In this document: positions 17,558 to 26,148 of the stretch, one piece after another | How positions within the stretch are numbered: position 1 is the first letter of the stretch | Layout: every line of letters starts with the position of its first letter | DNA from: Chloroflexota bacterium | Lineage (GTDB): Bacteria; Chloroflexota; Anaerolineae; UBA4142 | Reading direction: 5' to 3' | Assembly: GCA_023381515.1 (NCBI GenBank) | Contig: JAMCQI010000004.1 | Location: forward strand, 62,001 to 126,000 | Length of the DNA: 64,000 nucleotides | Made by a program: the position numbers and the translations under genes | Notes under the pieces: generated by a model | What the model saw: the letters and a program-made list of their open reading frames with translations, nothing else | Databases searched by the model: none | Told to the model about the DNA's origin: nothing

Positions 17558-19071
17558 GCAGGTGTCCCTCCCGAGCCGGCCGGCACTAACCTGGCCTTGG
17601 CTTCCTGGGCCTGGCGACTGCGGATGGTCATCACGAGCGTCGCAATAAAGATCGCGATCAGAACCAATGTGAGGGGTCGCGTAAAGAAATCCGCGACCTG
17701 AAACAGCCGGAGCGAAAGGAGCAAATTCTTTTCTGCCGTCCTGGCCAGGACCAACCCGATGACAAGCACCGGCCGCGGCCAATCGAACTTTTTCATCGCA
17801 TAACCCACAAACCCAAAGATCACGGCCAGGACAATGTCCTCAATCGCCACGTGGGTCCCATAAGCGCCGATCGCCGCGAGCAAGAGTACCATCGGGACAA
17901 TAATCGAGCCGGGGAGCGTCGCGACCTTGGCCAGCCGGTTTGCAAATATGAGGCAGAGGCCCGCGGCTATAATGTTCGCAATGGCCACCGTCCATGCCAT
18001 CAGAAAGATGAGGGATAGATTCTTGCTGAGCATCTCCGGCCCGGGCTGGAGGCCTTGAATGTAGAACGCGCCGAGCAGGATGGCCATTCCCGCGCTCCCG
18101 GGAATGCCAAACGCAATCGTCGGGACAAGTGCGCCACCTTCCTTTGCATTGATCGCCGACTGGGGCGCGATGACTCCCTCGACCACACCGGTGCCGAACT
18201 CGTCGCCGTTCTTCTCCGTTTGTTTCGCATGACCGTAGGCGAAAAAGCAGGCAGTATCCCCGCCGATCCCGGGGATGATGCCCACAATGTTCCCGATCAC
18301 CGAACAGCGCAAGGTGAGCCACCAATGCCGGTAAGTGTCCTTGATCCCTTCCAGGGCGCCGGACATCTTGGATGCGATGCCCTCCGGCAGAGGCTCGTCC
18401 CCTTCGATCGCGACCTCAATCATCTCTGCGATCGCGAACAGACCCAGTACGATGGGGATCAACTTGATCCCGTCCCACAAGTAGAGCTGACCGAAGGTGA
18501 AGCGCTGCGCGCCGGTCGACATGTCGAGGCCCACCAAGCCAAGGAGCAGTCCGAATCCCCCTCCGATCAATCCCTTGAGAAGCGACTTGCCGCTGATGAC
18601 GGCGATGAACGCAATACCGACCATCGCCATCATGAAAAACTCGGGAGGGGCAAACGCCAGCACCAGCGGGCGCATGATCGGTATCAAGGCAATCATCGTC
18701 AGCGCCCCAAACACCCCGCCCGTCGCCGAGCTGCTCAACGCGGCCCCGAGCGCGCGTCCCGCCTGTCCCTTTCTCGTCATCGGGTACCCGTCGAACAGGG
18801 TCGCCGCATTCGGCGGGTCGCCCGGCGTGTTCAAGAGAATCGTCGTGATCGCCCCACCTGTGTAGCTCACCGAGTGAGCCCCCAACAGCAGAGCAAAAGC
18901 GGACGTCGGATCCATCTTGAACGTGAACGGGACGAGGACCGAGAGCGTGAACAGCCCTCCGATCCCCGGCAGGATCCCGACGACGAGCCCGACCCCAATG
19001 CCCACCAGCATGTAGCCGACCGCCGGCCAGCTAAAGACCCCGAGCAATCCCGCCAGTGCCGCTTCGACCAT
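17554..19071 (-). CDS. tctA: TTT transporter large membrane subunit TctA
   Basis: 505-residue TctA with GIGVGLVVGILPGIGGLFT near residues 22-41, TTILLNTPGDPPNAATLFDGYP near 95 and AFGIPGSAGMAILLGAF near 335. AAGGAG stands 5 bases before the ATG. It is the first gene of the second complete TTT set (tctA-tctB-gap-tctC), whose order differs from the first set (tctC-tctA-tctB), so the two sets are probably separate acquisitions or rearranged duplicates. Confidence 0.93.
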   Translation of the reverse strand: MVEAALAGLLGVFSWPAVGYMLVGIGVGLVVGILPGIGGLFTLSVLVPFTFKMDPTSAFALLLGAHSVSYTGGAITTILLNTPGDPPNAATLFDGYPMTRKGQAGRALGAALSSSATGGVFGALTMIALIPIMRPLVLAFAPPEFFMMAMVGIAFIAVISGKSLLKGLIGGGFGLLLGLVGLDMSTGAQRFTFGQLYLWDGIKLIPIVLGLFAIAEMIEVAIEGDEPLPEGIASKMSGALEGIKDTYRHWWLTLRCSVIGNIVGIIPGIGGDTACFFAYGHAKQTEKNGDEFGTGVVEGVIAPQSAINAKEGGALVPTIAFGIPGSAGMAILLGAFYIQGLQPGPEMLSKNLSLIFLMAWTVAIANIIAAGLCLIFANRLAKVATLPGSIIVPMVLLLAAIGAYGTHVAIEDIVLAVIFGFVGYAMKKFDWPRPVLVIGLVLARTAEKNLLLSLRLFQVADFFTRPLTLVLIAIFIATLVMTIRSRQAQEAKARLVPAGSGGTPA

Positions 19072-19240
19072 CGCTTCTCCTTCCCGGAGATTTCCTCCGC
19101 AATTTCCAGCACCCTGCGGAGGCCTCGCACCCTATTCCATCCTCAACTCTGATCAAGGCAGCGTTCACGACCACCCATCACATTTCACGGATCACGTTTT
19201 GTCATTTGTGATTCACTTGATCACCCACTCGTCCGATCAC

Positions 19241-19633
19241 CTAATCTCCAAACAACTTTCTCAGGTTTTTCGCGGAAAACGCAAACGCGCGACACTGAAT
19301 ACAGTATCGCGCGCGTTCAACATCGGCGGGCGCCCGTGGACCACCTGCACTGCCGGAGCCCGCACCGGCACCCAAAGCGGTGCAATTCAAATGGCACGCG
19401 GTTTCCGGCCCCACAGGCATTTCCGTCTGCTGGAGTGTGTCCGGCATGGGCATTTCGATCGCCGCGGGCCGAGGCATCCCCTGAAATGCCTCCAACTCTG
19501 CTAACGGCTCGGGCCGCAAAGCACCAGCATCCTTGTTGTCCAAGTCCGGTCCCGTGCGCCAATCCAATCCCTCAGCAATTCGCCGCGTCCTGGCCGCGAT
19601 GTCATTCGATACGTGGACATCCAGATCGAGCAA
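19241..19633 (-). CDS. hypothetical protein, TTG start
   Basis: 130-residue frame beginning LDLDVHVSNDIAAR. A strong ribosome-binding site AAGGAGG stands 6 bases before a TTG at 19633, which is the main reason to believe it. The N-terminal half is acidic; the middle is Ala/Gly/Pro-rich; the C-terminal half has two Cys pairs of spacing C-x3-C and C-x2-C, which could bind metal. I do not recognise the family. It lies between the CoA-transferases and tctA in the same direction and may be a small subunit or accessory factor of this operon. Confidence 0.5.
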   Translation of the reverse strand: MLDLDVHVSNDIAARTRRIAEGLDWRTGPDLDNKDAGALRPEPLAELEAFQGMPRPAAIEMPMPDTLQQTEMPVGPETACHLNCTALGAGAGSGSAGGPRAPADVERARYCIQCRAFAFSAKNLRKLFGD

Positions 19634-19707
19634 TGGATCCTCCTTGATCTGCCCTGCTCCATCAGAACAGGCCCTTGCCTATTCTCGCCTTCTTCCGCTC
19701 TCATCCT

Positions 19708-20931
19708 TCATTCAAGCACGCCTTCCGCGATCAACTGGTCAATTTCGCTCTCCGGCATGCCGAGCACCTCGCGGCAGACGACCAAATTGTGCTCGCCCAA
19801 GAGCGGGCTGCGGAAATGCTCTGCCGGAGTCTCTGAAAGTGTGAACGGAGGGCCCATGTAATCGAATGGACCCAAGACCGGGTGTGGAAGCTGGTCCCAA
19901 ACGTGCCGGTGATTCAATTGGGGATCGGCAAAGATATCGCTCAACCGGCTGACAATTCCCGCCTGCACACCCGCCGTTTGCAGCTTTTCCATCACCTCGT
20001 GGGGTGTGAATTGCGCGGTCCATTTCCCCACCAGCTGCTCGAGCTCGTCTTCATTTTGCTTGCGTGCTGCGAACGTGGCGAACCGTGCGTCCGTTGCCCA
20101 TTCGGGCTTGCCTGCCGCGCGGCAGAACGCTTGCCATTCCTCTTCGGAGAACACGGCGATAACACACCACCGGTCGTCGCCCTGGCAAGGAAATGCCCCG
20201 TGCGGTGCGGCATAGGGGTGCCGATTGCCGCTGCGCGGCAGCATCGTTCCGTTCACCTGATAGTTGAGCAGTGTCGGGGCAATGAATTCCACCCCGGTCT
20301 CGTATTGCGAGAGATCGATGTACTGTCCCCGTCCGGTCCGCTCCCGCTCGTCCAGTGCGGCGAGAACGGCAGCCAGTCCAAAACCGACGGCGACAAAGTC
20401 AATATAGGGTCCGTATAGCAGTTGGGGGGCCGAGTCCGAATCATACCCCGCTAGGTCGGTGAACCCGCTCTGCGAAGTGAGCTGCGAGCCGAAACCCTTT
20501 TGGTTTGCCTTAGGTCCCGTTTGCCCCATGTTGCACGAGCTGAGGTAGACGAGCCGGGGATTGATTTCACTCGCCACCTTGTATGCGAGACCGAGGCGCT
20601 CCATCACCCCTGGGACAAAGTTCTCGACGAGCACATCGGCCCAGCCGACAAGTTTTCTGGCGACCTCGGTTCCGCGTTTCGTTTTCAAGTTCAACGCGAT
20701 ACTGTATTTGGTGTCGTTGAAGAAGGCAAAGGTGCCGGTCCGGTCCAGGCCGGGCTTGTCGTCCTTGTAGGGAGGATAGTGCATGCGAAAGCCGTCCGGT
20801 CGCGACCGAGATTCGACATGGATGACCTGCGCCCCATGTTCCGCCATGTGTTTCCCGACCATCGGCCCCGCGGCAAACACCGCGAACTCGACGACCTTGA
20901 CTCCTTCGAGTGCTTTTTCGTGTGTCGGCAT
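19708..20931 (-). CDS. family III CoA-transferase (CaiB/BaiF), Asp-containing subunit
   Basis: 407 residues. Family III enzymes move CoA between carboxylic acids through an aspartyl-CoA intermediate. The N-terminal motif VKVVEFAVFAAGPMVGKHMAEHGA and the segment LLYGPYIDFVAVGFGLAAVLAAL are typical; the Asp in the latter is at the position expected for the catalytic residue. It follows the second CoA-transferase with a gap of only 3 bases, so the pair is almost certainly co-translated and may form a heteromer, like BbsEF or the phthalate CoA-transferase SptAB. Probable role: activation of an aromatic acid to its CoA thioester. Confidence 0.88.
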   Translation of the reverse strand: MPTHEKALEGVKVVEFAVFAAGPMVGKHMAEHGAQVIHVESRSRPDGFRMHYPPYKDDKPGLDRTGTFAFFNDTKYSIALNLKTKRGTEVARKLVGWADVLVENFVPGVMERLGLAYKVASEINPRLVYLSSCNMGQTGPKANQKGFGSQLTSQSGFTDLAGYDSDSAPQLLYGPYIDFVAVGFGLAAVLAALDERERTGRGQYIDLSQYETGVEFIAPTLLNYQVNGTMLPRSGNRHPYAAPHGAFPCQGDDRWCVIAVFSEEEWQAFCRAAGKPEWATDARFATFAARKQNEDELEQLVGKWTAQFTPHEVMEKLQTAGVQAGIVSRLSDIFADPQLNHRHVWDQLPHPVLGPFDYMGPPFTLSETPAEHFRSPLLGEHNLVVCREVLGMPESEIDQLIAEGVLE

Positions 20932-20934
20932 AGG

Positions 20935-22203
20935 TTATACCACCCGGTCCTGTCGCAGGCTCGCCAGCTCGTGTTTCGACAATCCCAACTCGTTCACATA
21001 GACCTGGTCATTGTGCTGGCCGATGCAGGGCGCCCGGCGTCCATCGCGCGGCTCGCTGCCGGAGAATTTCGCAAAGCGGCCCGGATACTTGAAGGCGGCG
21101 TTCAGCTCAGGGTGCTCCACCGGTTTCCAAAAGTCCCGTGCAGCCAGCTGAGGGTCCTCGAGAATATCACGAGCGTTGTTCACCGGGTAGCCCAGGATGC
21201 CGCGCTTGGCCGATTCATTGCCGAATTCCTCCTTGGTCAGAGTCGCCAAAAAGGCGGAGAAGGGCTTCTCGATCGCGTCGATCTCCTCCTGCGTGCTCGT
21301 CGCGACGTTGAACTTGTCCCAATCCTTCTCTTTCAGCCAATCGGGCGCCATGCCCCGTTCTGCCATCCACGCGACCATCGCCTGGTTCGAGTGCTTGCCG
21401 GCTTCCCCGCCGTAGATGATGAAATTGATGTATCCATCCCTGCACGGGGAAATGGCCTGCATGCGCGCGCCATGGATGCTCCGCCCGACGATTTGTGTTC
21501 CCGCGCGCACCAAGTCCTGCTGGCTCAGAGTCCAAAAAGAGGGCGCATTTGCCAACGCCCACAGCATGCCTGCCTGGAGCGACGCGTCCACGTGCTGGCC
21601 CTGGCCGGTCTTTCGACGATAATGATGCGCGAGGAGTGTGCCGGACGCAGCATACATGCTCGTCCACATCGGTGCCTGGGGGAGAATGGCGCGCAGCGGT
21701 GGACGGTCCGGTTCTCCGACGAGATTCATAAAGCCGCTCATCGCGATCGCGATGAGGTCCGAACCGTGGTAGGCCGCGTACGGCCCTGTTTGACCAAAGG
21801 GAGTGATCGAGGTGTAGACGAGCTGGGGGAAGAGACCATGCAGGTCTTGGAAGCCGAGCCCGCGCGCCGCCATATAGCCGGGCGCGTACGACTCGATGAC
21901 GAAATCCGCCTTGTGAGCTAGGCGCCGGAAAAGAGCTTGTCCGCTGGGCGTGTCCAAATCCAGCGTGATGCCACGCTTGTTCGCGTTATACGCCCACCAG
22001 GGCAAGCTCTTTTCCGGATCGACTTGATCATGATAAAAGGGTCCGTGCCAACGTCCTGGATCGCCGTCGGGCGGCTCGATCTTGACGACATCTGCGCCTA
22101 GGTCGGCGAGGAGGCGGCCACACAGCCACCCGTCTTCCTGGGTGAGATCGAGAACGCGATAGGGAGAGAGCAATGCCGCCGCCCGTCCCGTCTCATCAGC
22201 CAT
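20935..22203 (-). CDS. family III CoA-transferase (CaiB/BaiF), subunit apparently lacking catalytic Asp
   Basis: 422 residues. N-terminal YRVLDLTQEDGWLCGRLLADLGADVVKIEPPDGDPGR (two conserved pieces) and TGQGQHVDASLQ are standard for the family. In the catalytic region the sequence is PQAPMWTSMYAASGTLLAHH; I see no Asp where the neighbouring subunit has one. Such asymmetric pairs are known for benzylsuccinate CoA-transferase-type enzymes. AGGTGA precedes the ATG. Lies directly downstream of the divergent UbiD gene. Heterodimer formation is inference. Confidence 0.87.
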   Translation of the reverse strand: MADETGRAAALLSPYRVLDLTQEDGWLCGRLLADLGADVVKIEPPDGDPGRWHGPFYHDQVDPEKSLPWWAYNANKRGITLDLDTPSGQALFRRLAHKADFVIESYAPGYMAARGLGFQDLHGLFPQLVYTSITPFGQTGPYAAYHGSDLIAIAMSGFMNLVGEPDRPPLRAILPQAPMWTSMYAASGTLLAHHYRRKTGQGQHVDASLQAGMLWALANAPSFWTLSQQDLVRAGTQIVGRSIHGARMQAISPCRDGYINFIIYGGEAGKHSNQAMVAWMAERGMAPDWLKEKDWDKFNVATSTQEEIDAIEKPFSAFLATLTKEEFGNESAKRGILGYPVNNARDILEDPQLAARDFWKPVEHPELNAAFKYPGRFAKFSGSEPRDGRRAPCIGQHNDQVYVNELGLSKHELASLRQDRVV

Positions 22204-22617
22204 GTTTCACCTATTCTGCCGTACCCAACTTCAGAGATTGCCTAACCGTCCCGCCGGTGTTCTTTCTCCGGGTCCGATCACACTCTCTTGCAGCAACCCG
22301 CCTGCTCTCACAGACTAGAATCCACATTGAATCGAAAAGACCAGCTCTGCGCGACGCAGGATCAGGAGCGCCTGCCGCTAGACAAGGCCGCTTTACGAGA
22401 CAACTGCGAGGGGTACGGGGGAAGAGGCGGCCGCGGCCTGGTCCTCCCACAGGCTCATCCTCGTTGAAGCGATCGTCCACCTGCGGGAGGCTCCCAAGAT
22501 TGACAAGTGACGGGCCAATGAGCCAATTGACCAATCTGCCAATGAGCCAATGTGTGTACGTGCCGAGTGACAAGCGACTTGGCTCATTGGACAATTGGCT
22601 CACTGGCTCATTGGCTC
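22204..22617. repeat. intergenic gap with inverted short-phrase repeats
   Basis: No gene seen. From 22501 the sequence reads TGACAAGTGACGGG (also at 13501), then phrases CCAATGAGCCAATT and CCAATCTGCCAATGAGCC, then after about 25 bases the complementary phrases TTGGCTCATTGGACAATTGG and CTGGCTCATTGGC, ending at the UbiD stop. The arms could fold into a long imperfect hairpin and may act as a terminator for ubiD or as a block between it and the CoA-transferases. At 22380-22500 nothing notable. Confidence 0.6.
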
Positions 22618-24207
22618 TTATCGTCCGTTCTTGGACAGCACATCGCCCCACTTGCCGCGCATCAGGTCTTTCGATTTGGCAATGTCCGCCGGTTCGAACC
22701 ACTTTTTAACGTCCACGCGGTCCACCGGGTACACCGGGCGATGGAAATCCTGCTCAAAGCCGAATGGCACCGTCGCGTCGATACCCATGCCGCCCTCGAA
22801 CCGAGTGTTCGAAGCCGTCCATTGTTTTTGCCCTGCGGTCATCCGCTCCTGCGGCATAAAGGTCTGACCCCGGCCGCCGGGCAGCGGATTTAGAATATCC
22901 GTATGGGGGTTGACGCGCGTCGTCAGTGCCCAAATGATGTCGTCCATCGAGTAGATGTCAATATCGGTGTCCACGGCAATCGCCAGACGCATGCCCTGAC
23001 TGCAGGAGAGAATCGCCGACAAAAAGTTGCGCTGCCAGCCTTCCTCGATTTGGTTTCGCTTCTTCACCTGGATGATACAGCCGCCCCAGTCCGTCATGGG
23101 GTAAGGAATATTGACATCCTGGATGATGCCCGGCTGCAGGCGCTCGCACAATTCATAGATCGCTGACTCGCGCACCGTGGTATCGATGTTCTGGCAGTCC
23201 TCCATGTGAACGCCGAGGGGGAAGATGATCGGCTTGGAAGCGCGGCGGCGCATCGTGATGCCCGTGACGTGGAAGGTAGGCGCCTTGTACGCCTTGCCCA
23301 TGTACCCCGCCCACTCGGGGTGGAAAAAGAACTTGCCCTGCGTATCGTGCTCTTCCGCTTCGCGGGTTTCATACCGCTTGTCCCGGGGGTGGATTTCGCC
23401 TTCGAGGACAAGCTCGCAGTCGGCCAGCGCCCAGGCATCTTGCGTGCGCGCCTTGACAATGCGCAGCGGATAGCCTTGCACCGCCCCGGCCGCACCCAGC
23501 TCGTCCCCGCCGCGGGGCAGAACGGCATAGTCAAAACCGCCGCCCGCAATCAATGTCGACGCGAGAGGAACGCCAAAGCACATGGTCAAAGGAATTGGCT
23601 TGTCGTCGTGATAGTGCTCGCTGATGATCTGCCACATGTGGGCGCCGGGCGCGGCCTGGAACGTCGAGACATTGCCCCAACGCGCGGACATGCGGTTGTA
23701 GCCGGTATGGGAGCCGCCGCCGAAATACGGGCCCACCACCACGCTGTTGCCGCTGCCGATCGTCATTTCAGTCTCGAGCATCGTGTGCCGGATGGCGAGG
23801 ACCCACTTGTTGATATTCAAATCGTCTGTTAGGACATCTTCTTGAACCGGGGCATCTTGCTGGGAGATTTCGATCGGGGGAATCGGGTGGGTGAGCGAGT
23901 AGGCGAGCCGACGGGTGCGTGACTGGCGGTCCTTCCAGCCAAAATAGTGGTTCACCAAATCCATATGGGCAAACAGGTTCGTCACCGCGCGCAAGTGAGG
24001 ATATCCCTTGACGTTATTGAAGAGGATTGGCAGGCCGCCGTCGAACGTTTTTTGAATGCCTGTGATCTCGAGGTCGGGATTGACCTCGATGTCCGTCTCG
24101 AGCAGTTTCCCTTCCGCACGCATGCAATCGATCGACGACCTCAGGTCGCGAAGATCAAAGCCTGTTTTGTCCTTGGCTTCATTCGCACTGGCTTCCCAAG
24201 AGCCCAT
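22618..24207 (-). CDS. divergent UbiD-family decarboxylase, possibly aroyl-CoA type
   Basis: 529 residues. Recognised as UbiD by overall order: DLRDLRSSIDCMRAEGKLLE at the N-terminus, GYNRMSARWGNVSTFQAAPG in the prFMN region, GFDYAVLPRGGDELGAAGAVQGYPL, and AIAVDTDIDIYSMDDIIWALTTR near the C-terminus. The usual EGPFGE motif is absent; at that point there is ADCELVLEGEIHPRDKRYE followed by about 25 extra residues before EWAGYMG. It lies between a GntR regulator and a pair of CoA-transferases, which is the gene set of anaerobic phthalate activation and decarboxylation (SptAB plus phthaloyl-CoA decarboxylase). That substrate is an inference from context. Confidence 0.88.
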   Translation of the reverse strand: MGSWEASANEAKDKTGFDLRDLRSSIDCMRAEGKLLETDIEVNPDLEITGIQKTFDGGLPILFNNVKGYPHLRAVTNLFAHMDLVNHYFGWKDRQSRTRRLAYSLTHPIPPIEISQQDAPVQEDVLTDDLNINKWVLAIRHTMLETEMTIGSGNSVVVGPYFGGGSHTGYNRMSARWGNVSTFQAAPGAHMWQIISEHYHDDKPIPLTMCFGVPLASTLIAGGGFDYAVLPRGGDELGAAGAVQGYPLRIVKARTQDAWALADCELVLEGEIHPRDKRYETREAEEHDTQGKFFFHPEWAGYMGKAYKAPTFHVTGITMRRRASKPIIFPLGVHMEDCQNIDTTVRESAIYELCERLQPGIIQDVNIPYPMTDWGGCIIQVKKRNQIEEGWQRNFLSAILSCSQGMRLAIAVDTDIDIYSMDDIIWALTTRVNPHTDILNPLPGGRGQTFMPQERMTAGQKQWTASNTRFEGGMGIDATVPFGFEQDFHRPVYPVDRVDVKKWFEPADIAKSKDLMRGKWGDVLSKNGR

Positions 24208-24400
24208 GTCTCCCCCTTAATCTTGATCTGTTTGATCAGCAGATGATTTATTATCATTCCTAGTGAACCGGAACGGCGAATCTGAATGATAGGTGCCGGC
24301 GGAGGAAGAACAAGCCATCAGGCCGGGTCGACAAGTTCATGTCGCCGGACTCGTGTCAAGGTAATGCAGCCAGAAAATTACATCGGCAAGATCGCTAGCC

Positions 24401-25132
24401 CTACGAATGAGACTGTTCGAGCTTTTGGACGCGCCGCTCGAAATACACGAGGTGTTCGTTCATGATCCGGGTCGCGCGCTCGCTGTCGTGCGCGGCAATG
24501 GCGTCGAGGAGTTTTTCATGGTCCTGAATTGCGCGCGCTCCCATTTGTTCATCTGGGATGATCTTTTCGAGCGTTTCGTAAAAGAGGGTTTGGAAGGAGC
24601 TAACGGTAAACAGCAACACTCGGTTCTTGGCGGCCTTGGCCATAGCGACGTGGAAATTGACGCTGTGTGGGGTAAAGTGGGGGTCCCCTGAAGATTGGGC
24701 CTGGTGCGCGCCGTCAATCGCTGCCCGCATGGCTTGAAGATCTTCCGCGGTTGCGCGCTCGGCCGCGAGCCGAGCCGTCGTCATCTCAATCGCCCGGCGC
24801 GCTTCGATCAATTCTCGGCTGCTCGCCCCCTGCATGCGCAACATGTCAGTCAGCGCCTCGCTGATCGTCGTGGCGCTTGGACGAGCCACAAAAGCGCCGC
24901 CGCCGGCGCCGACTTTGATACTTATGAGGTTCTGGGATTCCAGCACGCGCAGAGCATCTCGCACGGTCGTGCGAGAGAGCCCAAACTGTTCGGCCAGTTC
25001 CTTTTCAGAGGGGAGCCGGTCACCCGGAGCCAGCTTTCCGGAAAAGATATGGTCTTTGACTTGCAGGACTATATCCTCTGATGCACGCGCTACACGGACC
25101 GTGTGAAAAATAGGTTCTGTCGCTTGAGCCAT
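24401..25132 (-). CDS. GntR-family regulator, FadR/FCD subgroup
   Basis: 243 residues: winged helix-turn-helix at about 15-85 (KLAPGDRLPSEKELAEQFGLS and RTTVRDALRVLESQNLI), then an all-helical FCD ligand domain with metal-type His residues (FHVAMAKAAKN). Members respond to carboxylic acids or acyl-CoAs. It starts 32 bases downstream of a perfect promoter and probably controls its own transcription and the following ubiD, CoA-transferase and transporter genes, releasing DNA when substrate is present. The ribosome-binding site is poor. Confidence 0.9.
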   Translation of the reverse strand: MAQATEPIFHTVRVARASEDIVLQVKDHIFSGKLAPGDRLPSEKELAEQFGLSRTTVRDALRVLESQNLISIKVGAGGGAFVARPSATTISEALTDMLRMQGASSRELIEARRAIEMTTARLAAERATAEDLQAMRAAIDGAHQAQSSGDPHFTPHSVNFHVAMAKAAKNRVLLFTVSSFQTLFYETLEKIIPDEQMGARAIQDHEKLLDAIAAHDSERATRIMNEHLVYFERRVQKLEQSHS

Positions 25133-25163
25133 CCAGAGGTCCCAAAGGTCTAAAGATATGATT

Positions 25164-25192
25164 ATTATAACTTGGGTTTCGACCTATGTCAA
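25164..25192 (-). promoter_or_regulatory. perfect sigma70-type promoter upstream of gntR, with dyad over -10
   Basis: On the minus strand TTGACA (25192-25187) and TATAAT (25169-25164) are separated by exactly 17 bases, the full consensus. The -10 region sits inside an imperfect palindrome of 21 bases starting AAGTTATAAT and ending CATATCTT, a possible operator for the GntR protein. The start codon of gntR is 32 bases beyond the -10. Confidence 0.7.
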
Positions 25193-25216
25193 CAATGTGA
25201 AATAAGACGCAAACCA

Positions 25217-26059
25217 CTAACCCTTGTACGTCACAATGCGGCCCCACAGCCCTTTCGTGCCCCAAATGCCGGAACGCAAGCATTCAAGCTGGACGACTTG
25301 GCTGTGGTCCACAAAGAGATTCACTTCCGGTCCATAGTTTTTAATGTACCAGGCAAAGACTTCTGGATCGGCAGCCTCGAACATCGGCTTCTCCAATCCG
25401 AGCGCGTTAATGATCCTGGCGACGACGTCCGTTCGCCAGACCTTGACGTTCTCCGTGATCCCCTCTGACTCGATCATGATCATGTACGCCCCGGCGTCGA
25501 TGAACCGCTTGGCCTGCAGAATAGCCCATTCGGGGTCGCGTGTCCCCTCTGCTTCCAGTTCCGCCACAGACGTCGCGCCGCCGGCCCCGAATTGGATGCC
25601 TACCTCCGGTTTCGCCTTCAGCCCTGCCTTTTGCACTCGCTCGATGAGGCGGAGCCAATCATCCGTCGGAATCGTGATAAACCCGCTGGAAATCTCGACA
25701 ATGTCGAATCCGATCGCCTTACACTCTTTGATATAGGCATCCACCGCCTCCGGACCGAGTGTCAAGACATGCTCGATAAAGCCCCCTGTGGATACGAGGA
25801 CGTTGTGCTGGTGGCAAATGTCCAGCAACTCCTTGACGGCCGGACGGGGCATCAAGGTAAAAGACCCACCCGCAAATTTGAGGACGTCCACGTAGGCTCC
25901 CATCGTCTCGAGCACATCCTGCAAATAACGCTTGCCCATCGGGCTGTAATATGGGCCGCGAATTTCGGTCACTCCACGCGCCCGCGGCTTACTCGGGCGC
26001 TCGTTGATGCGCAGAAACGGGAAAGCCCGCTCCGCGTCAGTGTTCTGAGTAGGTGCCAT
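25217..26059 (-). CDS. phosphosulfolactate synthase (ComA)-family protein
   Basis: 280 residues. The family includes (2R)-phospho-3-sulfolactate synthase of coenzyme M biosynthesis, a TIM barrel that adds sulfite to phosphoenolpyruvate. Seen here: ARGVTEIRGPYYSPMG at the N-terminus, YVDVLKFAGGSFTLMPRP, VSTGGFIEHVLTLGPEAVDAY, GFDIVEISSGF and KPEVGIQFGAGG, the expected strand-loop order. The ATG at 26059 follows AAAGGAG with 5 bases spacing. In a bacterial catabolic cluster a coenzyme M role is unlikely without other com genes; addition of sulfite or another nucleophile to an enol-type acid is possible. Family fairly certain, reaction unknown. Confidence 0.78.
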   Translation of the reverse strand: MAPTQNTDAERAFPFLRINERPSKPRARGVTEIRGPYYSPMGKRYLQDVLETMGAYVDVLKFAGGSFTLMPRPAVKELLDICHQHNVLVSTGGFIEHVLTLGPEAVDAYIKECKAIGFDIVEISSGFITIPTDDWLRLIERVQKAGLKAKPEVGIQFGAGGATSVAELEAEGTRDPEWAILQAKRFIDAGAYMIMIESEGITENVKVWRTDVVARIINALGLEKPMFEAADPEVFAWYIKNYGPEVNLFVDHSQVVQLECLRSGIWGTKGLWGRIVTYKG

Positions 26060-26148
26060 GGTATCTCCTTTATATCTGGTCCCGCCCCCACCAGTCGGCA
26101 GACCGGGAGAGATCAAGAAATGGGCGGGATTGATCTCCGGCCATTGCG

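Noticed and set aside
22501..22620. Repeated CCAATGAGCC units suggesting CRISPR
   Set aside because: Irregular short units in both orientations, no constant spacer length, no cas gene.
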